In this document: in pieces, positions 62,815 through 64,000 of the stretch
Layout of the letters: each line of letters starts with the position of its first letter
Numbering within the stretch: position 1 is the first letter of the stretch
Assembly (NCBI RefSeq): GCF_001487165.1
Contig: NZ_LN913006.1
Location: forward strand, 2,174,096 to 2,238,095
DNA length: 64,000 nucleotides
Direction of reading: 5' to 3'
Origin: Blautia massiliensis (ex Durand et al. 2017)
Lineage (GTDB): Bacteria > Bacillota > Clostridia > Lachnospirales > Lachnospiraceae
Notes under the pieces: generated by a model
Database searches by the model: none
Seen by the model: the letters and a program-made list of their open reading frames with translations, nothing else
Told to the model about the DNA's origin: nothing
Translations under genes and position numbers: made by a program

Positions 62815-63739
62815 TATCTTTCCTCCAGAGATATTTCTGTGCGGAAGCCACTGCATTGGCTCCATCTGAAACAGCAGTTACTATCTGGCGAAGTGCCTTG
62901 GTACGAATATCCCCCGCTGCAAAAACCCCAGGTGCGCTGGTAACCCCCTCTTCTCCTGCACAGATATATCCATTTTCATCCAGCTTGAGCTGATCCTTTA
63001 CAAGTGTCGTATTAGGAACAATCCCCACAGCAATGAAAACACCATCTGCGGTCAGCTCCCTCTCTTCATTTGTTTTTATATTACGGATCTTAAGACCGGT
63101 CACTTCGTCCTGTCCCAGGATCTCAAGGGGAACACTGTCCCACACCATTTCTATATTCTCACAGGCAAAAATTTTCTCCTGAAGTGTCTGATCTGCTCGA
63201 AGCGCATCACGGCGATGAACAAGATATACCCTTTCACAGAGGCCGGAAAGAAAAACTGCATCCTCTGCTGCCACGTTTCCTCCCCCCACTACCACTGCGG
63301 TCCGATCCTTATAAAAAGCTCCGTCACAGGTAGCGCAGTAGGAAACACCAAGGCCGCTCAGATCATCCTCTCCCGGGATATCAAGTTTCCGGTGCTCTGC
63401 CCCAAATGCAAGGATCAGAGATTTCGCCTGATATTCATGCTTTTTTGTACGGATCGTCTTGATCTCTCCGGAAATATTTTCCAGGGAAAGAATCTTCTCT
63501 CGCTGCGGTTCCAAGCCCAGCTTCCGGGCATGTGCCCCAAAGGCTTCTCCGAGATCCATGCCCGATATCCCCGGCATTCCCGGATAATTATCCACCGCAT
63601 AGGTAGCTGTGACCTGACCGCCCGGTGCAAAGTTTTTATCGATCCATATGGTATTTAACCTGGCCCTGGACGCATAGATCGCTGCCGTGATCCCTGCCGG
63701 ACCTCCGCCTAAAATTGCAAGATCATAAATATCACTCAT
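62801..63739 (-). CDS. trxB: Thioredoxin reductase
   Basis: A 312-residue flavoprotein that passes electrons from NADPH to thioredoxin. The FAD-binding motif GGGPAG near the start, the redox pair Cys135/Cys138 (SYCATCDG), the NADPH-binding GGGNVAAEDA, and GVFAAGDIR near the end are all present. ATG 63739 begins MSDIYDLAILGGGPAG, the usual start. It leads the unit with the lacI gene. ATG 63772 upstream is unlikely. Confidence 0.95.
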   Translation of the reverse strand: MSDIYDLAILGGGPAGITAAIYASRARLNTIWIDKNFAPGGQVTATYAVDNYPGMPGISGMDLGEAFGAHARKLGLEPQREKILSLENISGEIKTIRTKKHEYQAKSLILAFGAEHRKLDIPGEDDLSGLGVSYCATCDGAFYKDRTAVVVGGGNVAAEDAVFLSGLCERVYLVHRRDALRADQTLQEKIFACENIEMVWDSVPLEILGQDEVTGLKIRNIKTNEERELTADGVFIAVGIVPNTTLVKDQLKLDENGYICAGEEGVTSAPGVFAAGDIRTKALRQIVTAVSDGANAVASAQKYLWRKDNGND

Positions 63740-63834
63740 GTTATTTCTCCATTTTTGTATATTTCCGCTCACATAATATCATAGATTCCGTAATTTTCCA
63801 ATATGATAGAACAAAGCGCCACTCTGAAAGGACG

Positions 63835-63893
63835 TTACTGTTTGCTTCGAGACCATCAGCACTCTCCACATGGTATATGTCTGTAAACAGTAA
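63835..63893 (+). repeat. Inverted repeat ahead of the truncated gene
   Basis: TTACTGTTT (63835-63843) pairs perfectly with AAACAGTAA (63885-63893). The right arm reaches the first base of a possible start codon. Confidence 0.35.
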
Positions 63894-64000
63894 TGAAAGA
63901 CTGTCTTATGTCTCTTAAAATCAGGAAAAATAAATCTCCTATTATCATCACTCTGCTTCTTATCCTGGCACTTCTCACCGGCCTTACTGCCGGTTATTTT
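63893..64000 (+). CDS. N-terminus of a secreted or membrane protein, cut by the window end
   Basis: An open frame reads from ATG 63893, or ATG 63908 (MSLKIRKNKSPIIITLLLI and on), to the right edge. A short basic head is followed by one hydrophobic segment (IIITLLLILALLTGLTAGY in part), as in signal peptides or membrane anchors. No strong ribosome site is seen for either start. It is divergent from trxB. The family cannot be named from about 35 residues. Confidence 0.5.
   Translation, partial: MKDCLMSLKIRKNKSPIIITLLLILALLTGLTAGYF

Overview
The window reads as a chromosome segment of a gut-type Firmicute, most likely a Lachnospiraceae member (Blautia / Ruminococcus-like). Support: strong AGGAGG ribosome sites, a Clostridia-type V-ATPase operon, an AGCS amino-acid symporter, YitT and Cof-type proteins, intracellular GH29 fucosidases and mannose-family PTS genes. 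The genus cannot be fixed from the sequence alone.

Region 1 (1 to about 21,270) is the right part of a Tn916-family integrative conjugative element. It keeps the canonical order: an Orf22-like tail, FtsK/TcpA coupling ATPase, an oriT-like region, MobT relaxase, Orf19, ArdA, TcpE, VirB4-like ATPase, VirB6-like membrane protein, NlpC/P60 hydrolase and TcpC. Then come an antisense XRE regulator, a sigma-like Orf7, Orf8, a DUF3173/Xis-like protein and a tyrosine integrase that abuts the 3' end of guaA. No tet(M) is present. The cargo is a SieB-like superinfection-exclusion gene, a second ardA, and a two-component system with an ABC (ATPase + FtsX permease) pair resembling peptide-antibiotic sensing and resistance modules. 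A roughly 430-base stretch without ORFs before the excisionase carries several perfect long-range inverted repeats and may be a structured RNA.

Region 2 (21.3-38 kb) is core chromosome: guaA, an alanine/sodium symporter, tRNA-Lys(CTT), trmB, and a nine-gene V-type ATPase operon (peripheral stalk, C, I, K, F, E, A, B, D) closed by a strong terminator. After it lies an AT-rich 830-base gap with an unusually dense set of DnaA boxes, then a MATE exporter behind a promoter-terminator leader.

Region 3 (38-51.5 kb) looks like a glycan-use neighbourhood. A minus-strand operon (GH29 fucosidase, solute-binding protein, two permeases, second GH29, nagB) faces two tandem LacI regulators. A second minus-strand operon (DeoR, CutC, and a large cytosolic transglutaminase-fold protein with a PNGase-like C/H/E set) follows. 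The pairing suggests import and intracellular breakdown of fucosyl-GlcNAc or similar host glycan pieces; this is inference.

Region 4 (51.9-64 kb), almost all minus strand, holds an M28 aminopeptidase, a secreted NlpC/P60 protein, a hairpin-forming tandem repeat, a YitT protein, a Cof-type phosphatase, a GH13 oligo-1,6-glucosidase-like enzyme, a mannose-family PTS (IIAB, IIC, IID) with two palindromic operators around its promoter, a LacI regulator, thioredoxin reductase, and the start of a plus-strand membrane or secreted protein cut by the window end.
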